Source: Bacteroidota bacterium (lineage in GTDB: Bacteria > Bacteroidota > Bacteroidia > Flavobacteriales > Flavobacteriaceae). Taken from it: a stretch of 64,000 nt of DNA. A program made the position numbers and the translations under genes. The notes under the pieces are model-generated. The model was not told the DNA's origin. It searched no databases and saw only the letters and a program-made list of their open reading frames with translations. The stretch is taken from contig CANFJB010000011.1 in the NCBI GenBank assembly GCA_947447375.1, positions 1 through 64,000 on the forward strand, given 5' to 3'. Below, one piece after another: positions 8,028 to 17,271 of the stretch (the stretch's first letter is position 1; each line of letters begins with the position of its first letter).

Positions 8028-8795
8028 ATGAAATATTTCAATTTTATTCTAATTGTTTTTCTATTTCAATTTAATTTTATAAGTGCTCAAATAGAATCTA
8101 CTGGGACGATAATTATTGATCCTACATTAAGTGTAAAACTCGATAAAGATTTAGGCAATTCTCAAATAAAAATTACATTAACTGGTCTTTCAGATCGATG
8201 GTTTTCAATTGGTTTAAATGCACAGTTGATGTTAATGAATGCTGATTGTTTAATGGTAACCTCAAACACTCAATTTTCAGATATGTATTTTCCAGGTGGT
8301 CATGCAACTCCCCTTTTTGATTCGACAAATGACTGGACTTTAATAAGTAATAATGTAAATAATAATTTACGAACAATTGTAGCTTCAAGACCTTTTATCA
8401 CTGGTGATAATCACGATTTAATTTTCACTGCTCAAACCAATAATTTAAATTATATTTGGGCTTATTCCTCCATACCAGGTTTTGATTTGATAAGTCATGG
8501 ACCTGATAATTATGGAGGTGGAGTTTTTGTTTTTTCTAATTTAGGTTTGAATAATTCTGAAAACAATTTATTTTCCATTTATCCAAACCCCAGTCAGAAT
8601 AACATTAATTTTATAACTAATGCTAACGAAAATTATAAAGTAATAATTGCTGATTATTTAGGAAAAACAATTTATTCAAATGATTTTTTTGGTAAAGAAT
8701 TCTCAATTGATATTTCAAATTTTAATTCTGGATTTTATTTTGTAACTCTAACATCACAATTTAAAAAATCAACATTAAAATTCGTGAAGAAATAA
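8028..8795 (+). CDS. Secreted DOMON-like protein with T9SS sorting domain
   Basis: A 255-residue exported protein. An N-terminal signal peptide ends near residue 21 (FNFISAQ). Residues about 25-170 show a DOMON-type beta-sandwich pattern: LSDRWFSIGLNAQL, then MNADCLMV, then DMYFPGGHATPLFD, then RPFITGDNHDLIF and IWAYSSIPG, which matches the way DOMON domains (haem or sugar binders) space these blocks. Residues about 180-255 are a type A T9SS C-terminal sorting domain, starting LFSIYPNPSQN and ending FYFVTLTSQFKKSTLKFVKK. It should be secreted and anchored through the T9SS whose component PorQ is encoded at 39343. The ligand is unknown; the DOMON call rests on motif spacing only. Confidence 0.75.
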   Translation: MKYFNFILIVFLFQFNFISAQIESTGTIIIDPTLSVKLDKDLGNSQIKITLTGLSDRWFSIGLNAQLMLMNADCLMVTSNTQFSDMYFPGGHATPLFDSTNDWTLISNNVNNNLRTIVASRPFITGDNHDLIFTAQTNNLNYIWAYSSIPGFDLISHGPDNYGGGVFVFSNLGLNNSENNLFSIYPNPSQNNINFITNANENYKVIIADYLGKTIYSNDFFGKEFSIDISNFNSGFYFVTLTSQFKKSTLKFVKK

Positions 8796-8830
8796 AAAAA
8801 ACCTGCAATTAAATTACAGGTTTATTTAAT
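8796..8830. terminator. Bidirectional terminator between the DOMON protein gene and fumC
   Basis: An inverted repeat AACCTGCAAT/ATTACAGGTT (about 8800-8822, one mismatch) has an A-run on the left and T-rich sequence on the right. It lies between two convergent genes. Confidence 0.75.
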
Positions 8831-8846
8831 TTTTGTTTTCCAACTA

Positions 8847-10244
8847 TTATTTTAAGCTTCCAACCATTTCTTCAGGTTTTACCCAAGCATCAAAATCTTC
8901 GGCAGTTACATATCCTAAACGTACTGATTCTTCTTTTAATGTTGTGCCGTTTTTATGAGCAGTTTGAGCGATTTCAGCTGCTTTATAGTAACCAATTTTA
9001 GTATTTAAAGCGGTAACCAACATTAATGAATTGTTTACCAATTCCTCAATTCTTTTATAATTAGGTTCAATTCCTTGAGCGCAATGTTCGTTAAATGAAA
9101 GACAAGCATCACCTAATAAACGAGCTGATTGTAAGAAATTAGCTGCCATTAAAGGTTTGAAAACGTTTAATTCATAATGTCCTTGCATACCGCCAACAGA
9201 AATTGCAACATCGTTCCCCATTACTTGTGCGCAAACCATTGTTAACGCTTCACATTGTGTAGGATTTACTTTTCCTGGCATAATTGAGGATCCTGGTTCG
9301 TTTTCTGGTATTAAAATTTCTCCAATTCCAGATCTTGGACCTGATGCCAACATACGAATATCATTTGCAATTTTATTTAAAGAAACTGCAACTTGCTTCA
9401 ATGCACCATGAGTTTCAACAATTGCATCGTGAGCGGCAAGTGCTTCAAATTTATTTTCTGCTGTCACAAATGGATGACCAGTGAATTGAGCAATATATTG
9501 AGCTACCTTTACATCGTAACCTGCAGGTGTGTTTAAACCAGTTCCAACCGCCGTTCCACCCAAAGCGACTTCAGATAAATGCGATAAAGTATTTTTTATA
9601 GCTTTAATACCAAAATTCAACTGAGCGACATAACCTGAAATTTCTTGACCCAATGTCAATGGAGTTGCGTCCATTAAGTGCGTACGACCAATTTTCACTA
9701 CATTATTAAAAGCTACCGCTTTTTCTTGAAGGGTGTCTCTCAATTTTTCAATTCCTGGAATGGTAACTTCAACTACCGCTTTATAGGCAGCAATATGCAT
9801 TCCAGTAGGGTAGGTGTCGTTTGAAGATTGTGATTTATTTACATCATCATTGGCTTTGATGAATTGTTCTCCTTCGCCAATTTTAAACCCTTTTAATACT
9901 TGAGCACGATTAGCAATAACTTCATTCACGTTCATGTTGCTTTGAGTTCCTGAACCAGTTTGCCAAATTACCAATGGAAATTCATCGGCTAGTTTTCCCG
10001 CTAATATTTCATCACAAACGGCTGCAATTGCATCCCTTTTATCTGTTGGAAGTACACCTAAATCGCAATTTGCGTAAGCAGCTGCTTTTTTCAAATAGGC
10101 AAAACCTTCAATAACTTCAACTGGCATTGATGCTGAAGGGCCTATTTTAAAATTATTTCTTGAACGTTCTGTTTGAGCTCCCCAATATTTATCTGCAGGA
10201 ACTTGCACTTCACCCATGGTGTCTTTTTCGATTCTGAATTCCAT
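8847..10244 (-). CDS. fumC: Class II fumarate hydratase
   Basis: A 465-residue fumarase interconverting fumarate and L-malate in the TCA cycle. The ATG at 10244 ([22 protein letters not shown]) is preferred to the in-frame ATG at 10280, because it gives the family N terminus and because a -7 promoter element lies 71-78 bp upstream of it. Key segments: [45 protein letters not shown] and the superfamily signature [13 protein letters not shown]. The enzyme is homotetrameric, iron-free and oxygen-stable. It is monocistronic, with a terminator shared with the convergent neighbour. Confidence 0.96.
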   Translation of the reverse strand: MEFRIEKDTMGEVQVPADKYWGAQTERSRNNFKIGPSASMPVEVIEGFAYLKKAAAYANCDLGVLPTDKRDAIAAVCDEILAGKLADEFPLVIWQTGSGTQSNMNVNEVIANRAQVLKGFKIGEGEQFIKANDDVNKSQSSNDTYPTGMHIAAYKAVVEVTIPGIEKLRDTLQEKAVAFNNVVKIGRTHLMDATPLTLGQEISGYVAQLNFGIKAIKNTLSHLSEVALGGTAVGTGLNTPAGYDVKVAQYIAQFTGHPFVTAENKFEALAAHDAIVETHGALKQVAVSLNKIANDIRMLASGPRSGIGEILIPENEPGSSIMPGKVNPTQCEALTMVCAQVMGNDVAISVGGMQGHYELNVFKPLMAANFLQSARLLGDACLSFNEHCAQGIEPNYKRIEELVNNSLMLVTALNTKIGYYKAAEIAQTAHKNGTTLKEESVRLGYVTAEDFDAWVKPEEMVGSLK

Positions 10245-10314
10245 TTTATTGTGTGTTTGTTTTATATAACGAGTTATCAATTAATTTAGAAAGACTTCTA
10301 GTTAAATTGTGATG

Positions 10315-10322
10315 CAAAATTA
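10315..10322 (-). promoter_or_regulatory. Putative -7 element (TAATTTTG) for fumC
   Basis: This minus-strand match to TAnnTTTG would give an untranslated leader of about 60 nt before the fumC ATG at 10244. No -33 element was found at the normal distance. Confidence 0.4.
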
Positions 10323-10363
10323 CGCATAAAAAACTATTTTTTAAAAAATTGATTGAGGATTTA

Positions 10364-10394
10364 TTGGTAGGAAAAAATATTACACTTACATTTG
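10364..10394 (+). promoter_or_regulatory. Flavobacterial promoter (TTG - 20 bp - TACATTTG)
   Basis: A -33 TTG at 10364-10366 and a -7 TACATTTG at 10387-10394 are separated by exactly 20 bp, the best full match to the Bacteroidota consensus in the window. Transcription would begin about 22 nt before the small gene at 10423. Confidence 0.65.
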
Positions 10395-10422
10395 TAATCA
10401 TTTTCAATAATTCCGAATAATC

Positions 10423-10587
10423 ATGTTTGACTTTTCACAGTATTTAGGTTTTTTACTTTTCTTAACTATCCTTACCATGGGATTTTGGTTGATGTTTTTC
10501 TTAATTGGTTTCGTTCAATATTGGGTTGGCGGTGCTTTATGGGAAATGTACAAAGAAAGAAAAGCTAAAAAATCACAAGCAGAGTAA
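10423..10587 (+). CDS. Small single-pass membrane protein (54 residues)
   Basis: A 54-codon gene lying between divergent fumC and the convergent receptor gene. The product begins MFDFSQYLGFLLFLTILTMG, continues with a hydrophobic stretch to about residue 38 (one long or two short helices, including FWLMFFLIGF), has the aromatic segment QYWVGGALWEMY, and ends with the basic tail KERKAKKSQAE. This amphipathic, positive-inside layout, the good promoter at 10364-10394 and the terminator at 10613-10648 together make it a real gene. I do not recognise the family and propose no function beyond inner-membrane insertion. Confidence 0.72.
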   Translation: MFDFSQYLGFLLFLTILTMGFWLMFFLIGFVQYWVGGALWEMYKERKAKKSQAE

Positions 10588-10612
10588 TCTGTTTTGAATT
10601 TTAAAAAATAAT

Positions 10613-10648
10613 AGCTGTCTGAAATTTAATTTCGGCCAGCTTTTTTTA
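10613..10648 (+). terminator. Terminator of the 54-residue membrane protein gene
   Basis: The arms AGCTGTCTGAAAT and ATTTCGGCCAGCT pair with one mismatch and one wobble across a TTA loop, followed by seven T. It begins 25 bp after the small gene's stop. Confidence 0.78.
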
Positions 10649-10660
10649 TATAATATATTG

Positions 10661-10702
10661 AATAAAAAAAAGTGCTCTCAATTTTGAAAGCACTTTTTTA
10701 TT
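10661..10702. terminator. Bidirectional terminator at the 3' end of the receptor gene
   Basis: AAGTGCT (10670-10676) pairs with AGCACTT, continued by TCAA/TTGA after a one-base interruption. It is flanked by A8 on the left and T6 on the right, so it suits the minus-strand receptor transcript. Confidence 0.8.
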
Positions 10703-10719
10703 TGAATTAATACAATTTA

Positions 10720-13167
10720 TTAACCTTGAAAATCATCTCCGTTTTCACCACCTCTTGCAGGTTTCGTTTTCTCTTCTTTTTTCTTATTGAATCTATAAGT
10801 GAATGATAAAGTAATTTGACGAACAGAACGTTGCATTTCAACATAAGAGTTCAACACATTTGGAATGTTATTATTATACATTCTTTTTCGTGAATTAAAT
10901 ACATCTTGAATATTAAATGCAATGGTTCCTTTGTCTTTCATGATGTCTTTACTGAAACCTAAATTAGCACCTACAATTCCTAATGCGTTTCCTTGGGCAT
11001 ATTTTTCAGGACCATTATAAGTTACATTAGTTTGCCAATCAATTTTATAAGGCAAAGTAATTTTTGATGTCAATCTTGTAAACCAGGATGATGCTGAATT
11101 GTCAAAATTCTGTGTTACGACTACATTTTGAGAATTGGTGTAAACATAATTTCCTCTTAAATCAAATTTGTAAAAGTTGAAATTGGTATTTAATTTCCAC
11201 CATTTGTATGGAGAATAGTTTAATGTGAATTCAAAACCGTAACGCACTTCGGTTGCTAAATTTATAGGCGTACTCAAAATTACGGGAGTTCCATTTACAT
11301 AATCACCACTTTCTCTTCTAATAAATTGAAACGAATCTGTAGTTTTATTCACATAAGTTGATGTGCTTAAAGTAAGATTCTCCCATTTTTTCAAAAAACC
11401 AAAATCCAACGCATCTGTAAAAGCTGGAGTTAAATTAGGATCTCCTCTAAATATATTGATATTACTAGAATAACTTGAAAATGGGTTAATTTGTCGTCCT
11501 CGAGGTCTTGAAATTCTTTTACTATAACTCAAAGAAATACTATTTTCATCTGAAATTTCATAAGTCAAAAAGAGACTAGGGAAGAAATTGTTGTATTTTT
11601 GAGTATTAAAATCATTAGTTACTAATTGATTAATTTCTATTTTAGAATCTTCCCAACGTAATCCAAATAGGAATGAAAATTTATCTATTTTAGTACCAAA
11701 TTGAGCATAAAGCGCATTCACCGTTTCTCTATAATCCAAAGTATTTGTGTATTGAACATTAGGAGTGTAAGCTCCGGTAGCTAGATCAACAGTTCCTACT
11801 TTGTATTCGGTTAATAATTTATTAAAATCTCCTTTGTAACCAAATTCAAATTGATTTGCTTTTCCAAATGGTAAAACATAATCAGACTGAATCATGTTTC
11901 GATTTTGGGTTTGCATGTTACTTGTTCTTTCGGTAATCGAACTGGTAATTATTGAATAATCATTGTCATTATTACTTGAAAATGAACCGTCAATTGTAAA
12001 TTTATGCCCGTCTCGTTTAAACTTTTTCGTAAAATTCGTGGTATATTCTTTGTTGATTCCATCACTTATTTGATCACTATTTCTATAAGTAGTACCTGTG
12101 TATATGTGATTTAAATCATAATTATAATAAGAAACATTTTCAGGGTTGCTACTATCATTATTTCTTAAATTGATGGCATTAGACCAAGTGGTATTGTCAC
12201 TTAAATAAATATCAAATCCAATGTTAGAATTGTAACCTTTGCTCAATCTATTATTGTTTCGGTATTCATCAATGTATTTTTTAATACTACCATCAGGATT
12301 TAAATATTCAGTATTAAAAATAGCAAATCCAGGATTTTTTCTATAATTATAACCTGTAGTAGTGTAAATGTTATAGAACTTAGATTTATAGTTGATATTA
12401 CCTGATAAACCGTAATTTAAAGGATCTCCTGTTGAAGCAATTATTGCTCCGTTCAACCCTTTATTTTTTCCTTTTTTCAATATAATATTCAATAATCCTC
12501 CACCACCTTCAGAATCATATCTTGCAGAAGGATTGGTAACTACTTCCACTTTATCAATAGCATCTGCTGGTATTTGGCGTAAGGCTTCTGCAATATTAAT
12601 CGCGTTTGAAGGTTTTCCGTCAACTAATATTCTCACATTAGCATTTCCTCTCAAACTTACAGCTCCATCAGAATCTACCGATACAGATGGAATATTGTCC
12701 AATACATCGCTTACTGTTCCTCCTTTTACCATTAAATCAGTCCCAACATTGTAAACTTTTTTATCCAATTTTATTTCAACCGTAGTTTTTTCAGAACGTA
12801 CCACAACTTCATTCAATTGGTTGGCATCTTCTTCAAGAAAAATAGTTCCAAGATTGGTACTTTCTTTATAAACTTGTTGGCTTATCTCTATTGCTTTAAA
12901 GGAGATAAATTCAATTTTAACATTATAGCTACCAGTATTTACTTCAATATTAAATTCTCCTTTTGCATTAGTAATTCCTCCAAAAACGGCTTTAGGGTTT
13001 TTAGTATTTGTAAAAGTTAAGGTTGCATATTCAAGCGGTTGCTTGCTAACTTTCTCATTTACAATTCCTGAGATATTTATTTTTTTAATATCTGGTCTGG
13101 TTTGTCCAAAATTCAATAATGTAAATAATAGAACTAGTAATGTAAATGAATTTTTAAGGGTCTTCAT
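10720..13167 (-). CDS. TonB-dependent-receptor-like outer membrane beta-barrel protein
   Basis: An 815-residue outer-membrane protein. The ATG at 13167 is chosen (MKTLKNSFTLLVLLFTLLNFGQ, signal peptide) because the upstream in-frame start at 13191 overlaps a -7 promoter element. After the signal comes a carboxypeptidase-regulatory-like domain (about 30-110; INISGIVNEKVSKQPLEYA), then a plug domain (about 125-230; VSDVLDNIPSVSVDSDGAVSLRG, ILVDGKPS and VTNPSARYDSEGGGGLLNI), then a large beta-barrel of the OMP_b-brl_3 type ending with an aromatic-rich strand (RQITLSFTYRFN). No SusD partner or TonB box is evident, so the substrate is unknown. The C terminus carries an unusual charged Gly-rich extension after the last strand. 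Confidence 0.85.
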   Translation of the reverse strand: MKTLKNSFTLLVLLFTLLNFGQTRPDIKKINISGIVNEKVSKQPLEYATLTFTNTKNPKAVFGGITNAKGEFNIEVNTGSYNVKIEFISFKAIEISQQVYKESTNLGTIFLEEDANQLNEVVVRSEKTTVEIKLDKKVYNVGTDLMVKGGTVSDVLDNIPSVSVDSDGAVSLRGNANVRILVDGKPSNAINIAEALRQIPADAIDKVEVVTNPSARYDSEGGGGLLNIILKKGKNKGLNGAIIASTGDPLNYGLSGNINYKSKFYNIYTTTGYNYRKNPGFAIFNTEYLNPDGSIKKYIDEYRNNNRLSKGYNSNIGFDIYLSDNTTWSNAINLRNNDSSNPENVSYYNYDLNHIYTGTTYRNSDQISDGINKEYTTNFTKKFKRDGHKFTIDGSFSSNNDNDYSIITSSITERTSNMQTQNRNMIQSDYVLPFGKANQFEFGYKGDFNKLLTEYKVGTVDLATGAYTPNVQYTNTLDYRETVNALYAQFGTKIDKFSFLFGLRWEDSKIEINQLVTNDFNTQKYNNFFPSLFLTYEISDENSISLSYSKRISRPRGRQINPFSSYSSNINIFRGDPNLTPAFTDALDFGFLKKWENLTLSTSTYVNKTTDSFQFIRRESGDYVNGTPVILSTPINLATEVRYGFEFTLNYSPYKWWKLNTNFNFYKFDLRGNYVYTNSQNVVVTQNFDNSASSWFTRLTSKITLPYKIDWQTNVTYNGPEKYAQGNALGIVGANLGFSKDIMKDKGTIAFNIQDVFNSRKRMYNNNIPNVLNSYVEMQRSVRQITLSFTYRFNKKKEEKTKPARGGENGDDFQG

Positions 13168-13188
13168 GTGTTTTTCTAAATTAGACTG

Positions 13189-13196
13189 CAAAAGTA
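13189..13196 (-). promoter_or_regulatory. Putative -7 element (TACTTTTG) for the receptor gene
   Basis: This minus-strand TAnnTTTG match overlaps the longest in-frame start codon (13191) and lies 22 bp before the ATG at 13167, which supports the shorter reading frame. Confidence 0.5.
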
Positions 13197-13241
13197 AAAC
13201 TTGGTTTAGGGGCGAATTGCCAAAGATATGTTAAATAAATA

Positions 13242-13583
13242 TTATATAATTCCGATTGCATTTTCTATAGGTCTAGCCACAACTGCTTTATTGCCGTTAA
13301 TTACAATCGGCCTTTCAATTAATATAGGGTTATTTGCCATAATTTCAATCAATTCGTGAGTAGAAAGCGTTTTGTTTTTGAACTCTTCAATCCAAATTTT
13401 TTCTTTTTTTCGAACTAATTCAATGGGATCAATTCCTAATTTAGATATTATTTCAGTTAGTTCTGTAATTGTAGGTGGATTTTCAAGGTACTTTATTACT
13501 TCAAATTTCTTGCCTGAATTTTCAATCAGAGATAGGCATTGTCTTGATTTTGAACACCTTGAATTATGAAATATTTGAATCAT
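13242..13583 (-). CDS. ArsC/Spx-family arsenate reductase-like protein
   Basis: A 113-residue thioredoxin-fold protein of the glutaredoxin-dependent ArsC family. The start at 13583 (MIQIFHNSRCSKSRQCL) is preferred over the in-frame start 23 codons upstream because family members begin with this strand-loop. The catalytic cysteine is in HNSRCSKSR (C10). The second conserved block PILIERPIVINGNKAVVARP contains the arginines that bind the oxyanion in ArsC. It lies alone without arsR, arsB or acr3 neighbours, so a housekeeping thiol-redox role is as likely as arsenate resistance. Its 5' end is 86 bp from the divergent CPBP gene. Confidence 0.82.
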   Translation of the reverse strand: MIQIFHNSRCSKSRQCLSLIENSGKKFEVIKYLENPPTITELTEIISKLGIDPIELVRKKEKIWIEEFKNKTLSTHELIEIMANNPILIERPIVINGNKAVVARPIENAIGII

Positions 13584-13669
13584 AAGTTGGATATTTATTT
13601 TTATTACAAAGAAATTGATTTTACTTAAAATAATAGTTAAATTGGCTAACAATTTTAAAATATCAAGAA

Positions 13670-14593
13670 ATGTTTATCGAACAAGCTTATAAAGGAAATA
13701 ATAAATGGTGGCGAGTATTATTGACTGCACTATTAACATCGGGAGTTTTTGTTGCAAATTTTGTTATGTATTTCTTTTCCACCAAAGAACAATTGCAAGC
13801 TGCCTATGACTTAATGAAAGATATTCCCAATAATTTAAGTTTGATAATTAATCTGATTCCATTTGTTTTCTTGTTGGGTTTACTGTTTTTATTGGTTTAT
13901 GTTTTAAACAATAGAAGTATTTTATCGTTAACCACCTCAAGGGAAAAAGTTGATTTTAAACGAATCTTTTTTTCTTTTGGACTGATAGTATTTATATCAA
14001 TTGCAGGATTTTTAGTATCTTATTATGGTGATAATTCAAATATTGTTTGGAATTTCAAACCTGTAAATTTCTTTATTTTACTTATTATTAGCTTATTGTT
14101 ATTTCCTTTTCAAATAGGTTTAGAAGAATATTTATTTCGTGGATATTTAATGCAACAAATAGGAATTGTTGTTAGAAATAGATGGTTTCCATTGCTGTTT
14201 ACTTCAATAATTTTCGGATTATTTCATAGCGCTAATCCTGAGGTTGCTGAAATGGGATTTGGAGTTATGATTTTTTATATTGGGACTGGACTATTATTAG
14301 GAGTTATGACATTAATGGATGAGGGAATGGAATTGGCATTGGGATTTCATTTGGGAAATAATTTAATGGCATCAATTCTAATAACTTCTGAATTCTCAGC
14401 CTTACAAACGGATGCTTTATTTAAATATTCAGGTGTAGAGAATACAGCTGGAACTTTGACTGAAATGATCATTTCAATTGCAATCACTTATCCAATTATA
14501 CTTTTCATCCTTGCAAAAAAATACAAATGGACCAATTGGATTGAAAAATTAACAGGAAGAGTGAATCCACCAGATTCAATAATAAATGAGTAA
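13670..14593 (+). CDS. CPBP family intramembrane metalloprotease
   Basis: A 307-residue polytopic membrane protein with about eight helices. The CPBP/ABI (Rce1-like) motifs are complete: motif 1 GLEEYLFRGYLMQ with E152, E153 and R157; motif 2 FGLFHS with H186; and motif 3 GFHLGNN with H227 and N231. Family members are prenyl-protein-type proteases or have roles in bacteriocin immunity, and the substrate here is unknown. The last 8 bp overlap the start of the MenE-like ligase gene, so the two are co-translated, though no functional link is evident. Confidence 0.86.
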   Translation: MFIEQAYKGNNKWWRVLLTALLTSGVFVANFVMYFFSTKEQLQAAYDLMKDIPNNLSLIINLIPFVFLLGLLFLLVYVLNNRSILSLTTSREKVDFKRIFFSFGLIVFISIAGFLVSYYGDNSNIVWNFKPVNFFILLIISLLLFPFQIGLEEYLFRGYLMQQIGIVVRNRWFPLLFTSIIFGLFHSANPEVAEMGFGVMIFYIGTGLLLGVMTLMDEGMELALGFHLGNNLMASILITSEFSALQTDALFKYSGVENTAGTLTEMIISIAITYPIILFILAKKYKWTNWIEKLTGRVNPPDSIINE

Positions 14594-15632
14594 ACCTGAT
14601 TATAATAAAGTTCATCCTTATTTCAAATGGAACGGTGTTGCACTCGATAAAAACGGTTTGCTTGGACTTGCCGTAGATTTTATTAAAGAAGGTGAAGAAT
14701 TTGAAAGAATAACGGGTAAATTTCTTCTAGATTGGTTAGACAATAATTCATTTATTGTCGTTACTACTTCAGGAACAACAGGCGCTCCAAAGAAAATCAA
14801 AATTGACAAACAAGCAATGGTTTTTTCTGCATTGGCAACAGCCGAATTCTTTGATTTAAAAACTACAAATCGTGTTTTAAATTGTTTATCTACCAATTAT
14901 ATCGCTGGCAAAATGATGCTTATTCGGAGTATAGTTTTAGGTTTTGATATGGATTTTGTTGAACCAACTTCTAATCCTTTAAAAAACAATAATAAAATTT
15001 ATGATTTTGTAGCTATGGTTCCGATTCAGGTAGAAAACTCGATTAATGAGCTTATTAATGTCAGAAAATTGATAATTGGAGGTGCTAAAATCAATGAGAA
15101 TCTCAGAAAGCAACTTTTAGTTTTGCCAACATTAGTATATGAAACTTACGGAATGACCGAAACAATTACTCACGTTGCGGCAAAGAAAATAAGCGATAAT
15201 TATTTTTCTGTATTGCCAAATGTTACTTTTTCTGCAGACAATAGAAATTGCTTAGTAATAGATGTTCCTAGAATTTCTTCTTCTAAAATTATTACTAATG
15301 ACGTGGTGAAAATCATTAATAATTCCCAATTTGAACTTCTTGGGAGAATAGACAATGTTATTAATAGTGCTGGAGTTAAGCTATTTCCTGAACAAATAGA
15401 AACAAAATTAGCTTCTAAAATTGAAACTCGTTTTTTTGTAATTGGAATTCCAGATGATCAATATGGAGAACAATTAGCACTTATAATTGAAGGAAATCCA
15501 AGACCAATTGATAATGATTTTTTCAATGAGTTATTGCCCTTCGAAAAACCAAAATCCATTTTTTTTGTTTCAAATTTCTTAGAAACTGAAAGTGGTAAAA
15601 TCAAAAGAGCAGCAACTTTAAACTTGGTTTAG
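14586..15632 (+). CDS. menE: AMP-binding acyl-CoA ligase, O-succinylbenzoate-CoA ligase-like
   Basis: A 348-residue, compact member of the adenylate-forming superfamily. The phosphate-binding loop is VVTTSGTTGAPKKIK (about 58-72), A5 is YETYGMTETITHVA, A7/A8 is LLGRIDNVINSAGVKLFPEQIE, and the A10 lysine lies in ESGKIKRAA near the end. It is about 100 residues shorter than E. coli MenE, but short MenE proteins of this type are normal in flavobacteria, where OSB-CoA feeds menaquinone synthesis. No other men genes are in the window, so the symbol is an inference. It overlaps the CPBP gene by 8 bp at its start and the convergent M1 peptidase gene by 4 bp at its end. Confidence 0.72.
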   Translation: MSKPDYNKVHPYFKWNGVALDKNGLLGLAVDFIKEGEEFERITGKFLLDWLDNNSFIVVTTSGTTGAPKKIKIDKQAMVFSALATAEFFDLKTTNRVLNCLSTNYIAGKMMLIRSIVLGFDMDFVEPTSNPLKNNNKIYDFVAMVPIQVENSINELINVRKLIIGGAKINENLRKQLLVLPTLVYETYGMTETITHVAAKKISDNYFSVLPNVTFSADNRNCLVIDVPRISSSKIITNDVVKIINNSQFELLGRIDNVINSAGVKLFPEQIETKLASKIETRFFVIGIPDDQYGEQLALIIEGNPRPIDNDFFNELLPFEKPKSIFFVSNFLETESGKIKRAATLNLV

Positions 15633-17242
15633 TTTACTAGAAAATCGTTTTTTTGAATTTCAACTTCTTTAGTAGATTCAACCACAATTCTTGATTTTAT
15701 CCATTTGCTTGTAGCGTTAATTCTAATTTTCTCCCCTTTGATTTTTATATCAACTGGCATTTCAAAATTAGGTTCTGAAGCATTCCATCGATAACATAAT
15801 TTAAAGTTATCGATTTTTAATTCCAATTTAGGAATTGAAGTATGACGCAAATATTGATTAAATACGGAAGTTAAATCCACACCAATTTTTTCATTAAAGT
15901 AGGCAAGGACAGTTTCGGTATCAATAATTTTATGTTTGAAAGTGTTAGAGTATTCTAAAATAATTTTCCACCACTTTTCATCATCATTTAAGATGTGTCT
16001 AATAGTATTCAACATTAATGCACCTTTATAATACATATCGCCAGAACCTTCTTTGTTAACTCCGTATTTTGAAATAATAGGCTCGTCATTTCTTATATTC
16101 CTCTTCAATCCATTAATATATTCTTGCGCTTTTTCAGTTCCTAATTGGCATTCTAAAAACACAGATTCTGAATAACATGTAAATCCTTCATGAATCCACA
16201 TGTCGGCGATGTCTCTTGAAGTGATGCTGTTTCCAAACCATTCATGGCCACTTTCGTGAATAATTATAAAGTCAAATAACATTCCAATACCTGTATGTGA
16301 TAAGTCACTTCCAAGATAGCCATTTCCGTATTTATTTCCGTAAGCAACAGCACTTTGATGTTCCATACCTAAATAAGGAGTTTCAACTAATTTATAACCA
16401 TCTTCTTTGAATGGGTATTCGCCAAACTTACTTTGAAAGCAATCCAACATTGGTTTTACTTGTTCGAATTGCTGTTTTGCCCTTGCTTCATTTTCGCGTA
16501 AAACATAAAAATCTAAATCTAAGCCTTTGTAGTTTTCACCGAAATGAGTATAATCTGCAATATTCAGAGTAATATCATAATTGTTAATTGAGTTTTTGAC
16601 TTCCCAATCCCAACGAGTATAACCATTTTTTAAATCTTCGCTTCCTGTTAATCTTCCATTGGAAACATCCATCAAACCATTTGGAACTGCTATTTTAATT
16701 GTAGCTCCTAAATCCGGCTCATCAGATTGTGTGTCTTTACAAGGATACCACAAACTAGCGCCGGTACCTTGGACTGCAACTCCCACCCAATCTTTTCCTG
16801 TACTATCTGTATTGTAAACAAAACCCCCGTCCCAAGGTGCTTTTTTAGCAATAATAGGATTCCCAGAATAGTAAAAACGAAGTTTGTTTTCGGAATTGGC
16901 AGCAAGTTCTTTAACAAAATTGATAAAAACTGCATCAAATTCTCTTTTGTATTTTAGTTTTTTACTATTGAAAACAATACTATCAATGTGCATATTGTCA
17001 AATAAATCCAATTGAATTTTCTTTGTGTTTGTAACAACCTTGAAAGTAATTTCATTGTAACCGATTATATATTTTTCAGATGGAGTTACTTTTACATTTA
17101 AATCGTAACGCAAAACATCAAAACAAGTTCTTTCAATTCTCAAACTACCTTTCAAAGAATCTTTTCTTGTAGTTGGTTCTTGAGCGGTAAGATTACTTGA
17201 AATTGTTATTATTAAGAAAAAGATTATTGATTTGATTCTCAT
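15629..17242 (-). CDS. Exported M1 family zinc metallopeptidase
   Basis: A 537-residue gluzincin aminopeptidase-like protein with a signal peptide (residues 1-21, cleavage after LTA). The N-terminal half is the M1 beta-saddle domain. The exopeptidase motif is YLGMEHQSAVAYG (E294), with His instead of the usual Asn in GxMEN. The zinc site is H329-E330-S-G-H333 with E352 exactly 19 residues on (WIHEGFTCYSES). It lacks the C-terminal HEAT-like domain of PepN, which is common for exported bacteroidete members. It starts 30 bp after the acyl-CoA carboxylase gene on the same strand, so the two are probably co-transcribed. Substrate unknown. Confidence 0.88.
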   Translation of the reverse strand: MRIKSIIFFLIITISSNLTAQEPTTRKDSLKGSLRIERTCFDVLRYDLNVKVTPSEKYIIGYNEITFKVVTNTKKIQLDLFDNMHIDSIVFNSKKLKYKREFDAVFINFVKELAANSENKLRFYYSGNPIIAKKAPWDGGFVYNTDSTGKDWVGVAVQGTGASLWYPCKDTQSDEPDLGATIKIAVPNGLMDVSNGRLTGSEDLKNGYTRWDWEVKNSINNYDITLNIADYTHFGENYKGLDLDFYVLRENEARAKQQFEQVKPMLDCFQSKFGEYPFKEDGYKLVETPYLGMEHQSAVAYGNKYGNGYLGSDLSHTGIGMLFDFIIIHESGHEWFGNSITSRDIADMWIHEGFTCYSESVFLECQLGTEKAQEYINGLKRNIRNDEPIISKYGVNKEGSGDMYYKGALMLNTIRHILNDDEKWWKIILEYSNTFKHKIIDTETVLAYFNEKIGVDLTSVFNQYLRHTSIPKLELKIDNFKLCYRWNASEPNFEMPVDIKIKGEKIRINATSKWIKSRIVVESTKEVEIQKNDFLVN

Positions 17243-17271
17243 GATATTAATAATTTGTCTGTTATTTTTTT

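Noticed and set aside
10720-13167. Outer-membrane receptor considered as SusC of a polysaccharide utilisation locus
   Set aside because: No susD-like gene, glycosidase or sensor lies next to it, and the barrel type differs from SusC.
13242-13652. ArsC-like gene considered as part of an arsenic-resistance operon
   Set aside because: No arsR, arsB/acr3 or arsM-like gene is adjacent; the neighbours are a CPBP protease and an outer-membrane receptor.
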